Of a DNA stretch of 64,000 nt, positions 63,587 to 64,000 are shown in pieces (the stretch's first letter is position 1; each line of letters begins with the position of its first letter). The stretch lies in NCBI RefSeq assembly GCF_904848585.1, contig NZ_CAJHCR010000003.1, positions 310,001-374,000 of the forward strand, written 5' to 3'. The position numbers were made by a program, and so were the translations under genes. The DNA is from Paraburkholderia kirstenboschensis (GTDB lineage: Bacteria; Pseudomonadota; Gammaproteobacteria; Burkholderiales; Burkholderiaceae). The notes under the pieces were generated by a model. That model worked only from the letters and a program-made list of their open reading frames with translations. It was not told the DNA's origin and ran no database searches.

Positions 63587-63885
63587 GGGGGCGTCGCGAG
63601 GAGTGCTGGATGTCGGGGACGGCACGGCGAATGAAGCAATATAGCCTGGCCGCAGGCCGGCATGCATGACGGCTGCGCAGCGGCTGAACACTGACATACC
63701 GGCGTCATATATAAGTCATATGGACGTCATCATGACACCATCCGGCGCGCCACAAATCGCCTCCTTTCGCCCCATAAAGCCCCTGTACTTTAGTCGTCCA
63801 CTCATCCATTTACGTCTCGTGCTGGAATAATCACGGGCTTGCGGCCGGCAGTCAGGCCAGCCAACCTAGCCTGCCCTCGCCTTCG
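63587..63885. other. Divergent intergenic region, M14 peptidase / EamA transporter
   Basis: No gene seen in this 299-bp gap apart from the possible N-terminal extension of the M14 gene. GTCAT recurs several times between 63700 and 63735 in an AT-rich tract, which may be a regulatory element. Confidence 0.4.
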
Positions 63886-64000
63886 ATGGAAACCCTTGTC
63901 GTCTTGCTGGTCCTGCTGTCGGCGCTGTTGCACGCCACGTGGAACGCCTTCCTGCATTTGTCCGAAGACCGCGTCTGGCTGCTCGGCATGATGGCGATTC
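63886..64000 (+). CDS. EamA/DMT-family transporter, 5' end only
   Basis: The 38 visible residues, METLVVLLVLLSALLHATWN then AFLHLSEDRVWLLGMMAI, form the first helix of a drug/metabolite transporter, and the SALLHATWN motif is characteristic of EamA proteins. The gene continues beyond the window. No clear Shine-Dalgarno precedes the ATG; the substrate is unknown. Confidence 0.75.
   Translation, partial: METLVVLLVLLSALLHATWNAFLHLSEDRVWLLGMMAI

Overview
The window is a high-GC proteobacterial chromosome segment, most likely from Paraburkholderia or a close Burkholderia relative. The indicators are an FlhDC flagellar master regulator, a lysR-llpE-RND efflux locus in the bpeT-llpE-bpeEF-oprC order, a GbpR-type LysR regulator beside an oxidative L-arabinose enzyme, a DUF4148 protein, and many sugar, aromatic and amino-acid catabolic islands. 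I recognise no rRNA, tRNA, CRISPR array, insertion sequence or prophage. The content is metabolic and regulatory rather than mobile.

Layout, left half. 1-2.8 kb: a GH42 beta-galactosidase (cut by the window edge) and an ABC ATPase, divergent from a LacI regulator, with a perfect palindromic operator between them. 3.2-7.5 kb: an FrcBCA-type fructose/ribose-class ABC importer followed by a ROK regulator. 7.5-10.6 kb: a bifunctional penicillin-binding protein. 10.8-13 kb: a GbpR-like LysR divergent from L-2-keto-3-deoxyarabonate dehydratase. 13-15.3 kb: a FAD amine oxidase and a TetR regulator. 15.4-20.4 kb: a quinate/shikimate catabolic island (MFS importer, shikimate dehydrogenase and AroQ on the minus strand; a fused 3-dehydroshikimate dehydratase on the plus strand) feeding protocatechuate. 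21.5-27.8 kb: a 4-hydroxyproline island (PAS-AraC regulator, three-subunit D-hydroxyproline dehydrogenase, 4-hydroxyproline epimerase, and a divergent pyrroline-hydroxycarboxylate deaminase).

Layout, right half. 27.8-36.7 kb: an orphan response regulator, two MFS transporters, small proteins (DoxX, FucU/RbsD, NTF2-like), an XRE regulator with two palindromic sites, and a YeeE-type thiosulfate transporter. 36.7-38.3 kb: flhDC behind a 528-bp AT-rich, motif-rich leader. 38.3-39.7 kb: an NRAMP metal importer. 39.7-45.2 kb: an organosulfur-scavenging set (MetQ-like binding protein, LLM monooxygenase, MetN, MetI, DszC/SfnC-like flavoprotein). 45.4-53.6 kb: a tripartite RND efflux operon with LlpE hydrolase and a divergent LysR activator. 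53.8-64 kb: a DUF4148 protein, a 24-residue small ORF, a nucleoside permease, a CDF transporter, the 180-kDa-class NAD glutamate dehydrogenase, a coupled hydrolase/M14 peptidase pair, and the start of an EamA transporter.

The most interesting unexplained structure is in the 4-hydroxyproline island. A 31-bp asymmetric element occurs twice in the divergent promoter region, once in front of each operon and pointing at it, and the PAS-AraC gene has its own pair of direct repeats exactly 22 bp apart over its promoter. Others are an in-frame repeat insertion in the hydroxyproline epimerase, an Asp in place of the nucleophilic Ser of LlpE, paired palindromes before the XRE gene, and a good sigma-70 promoter with an adjacent palindrome upstream of flhDC. 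All functions are inferred from sequence alone.
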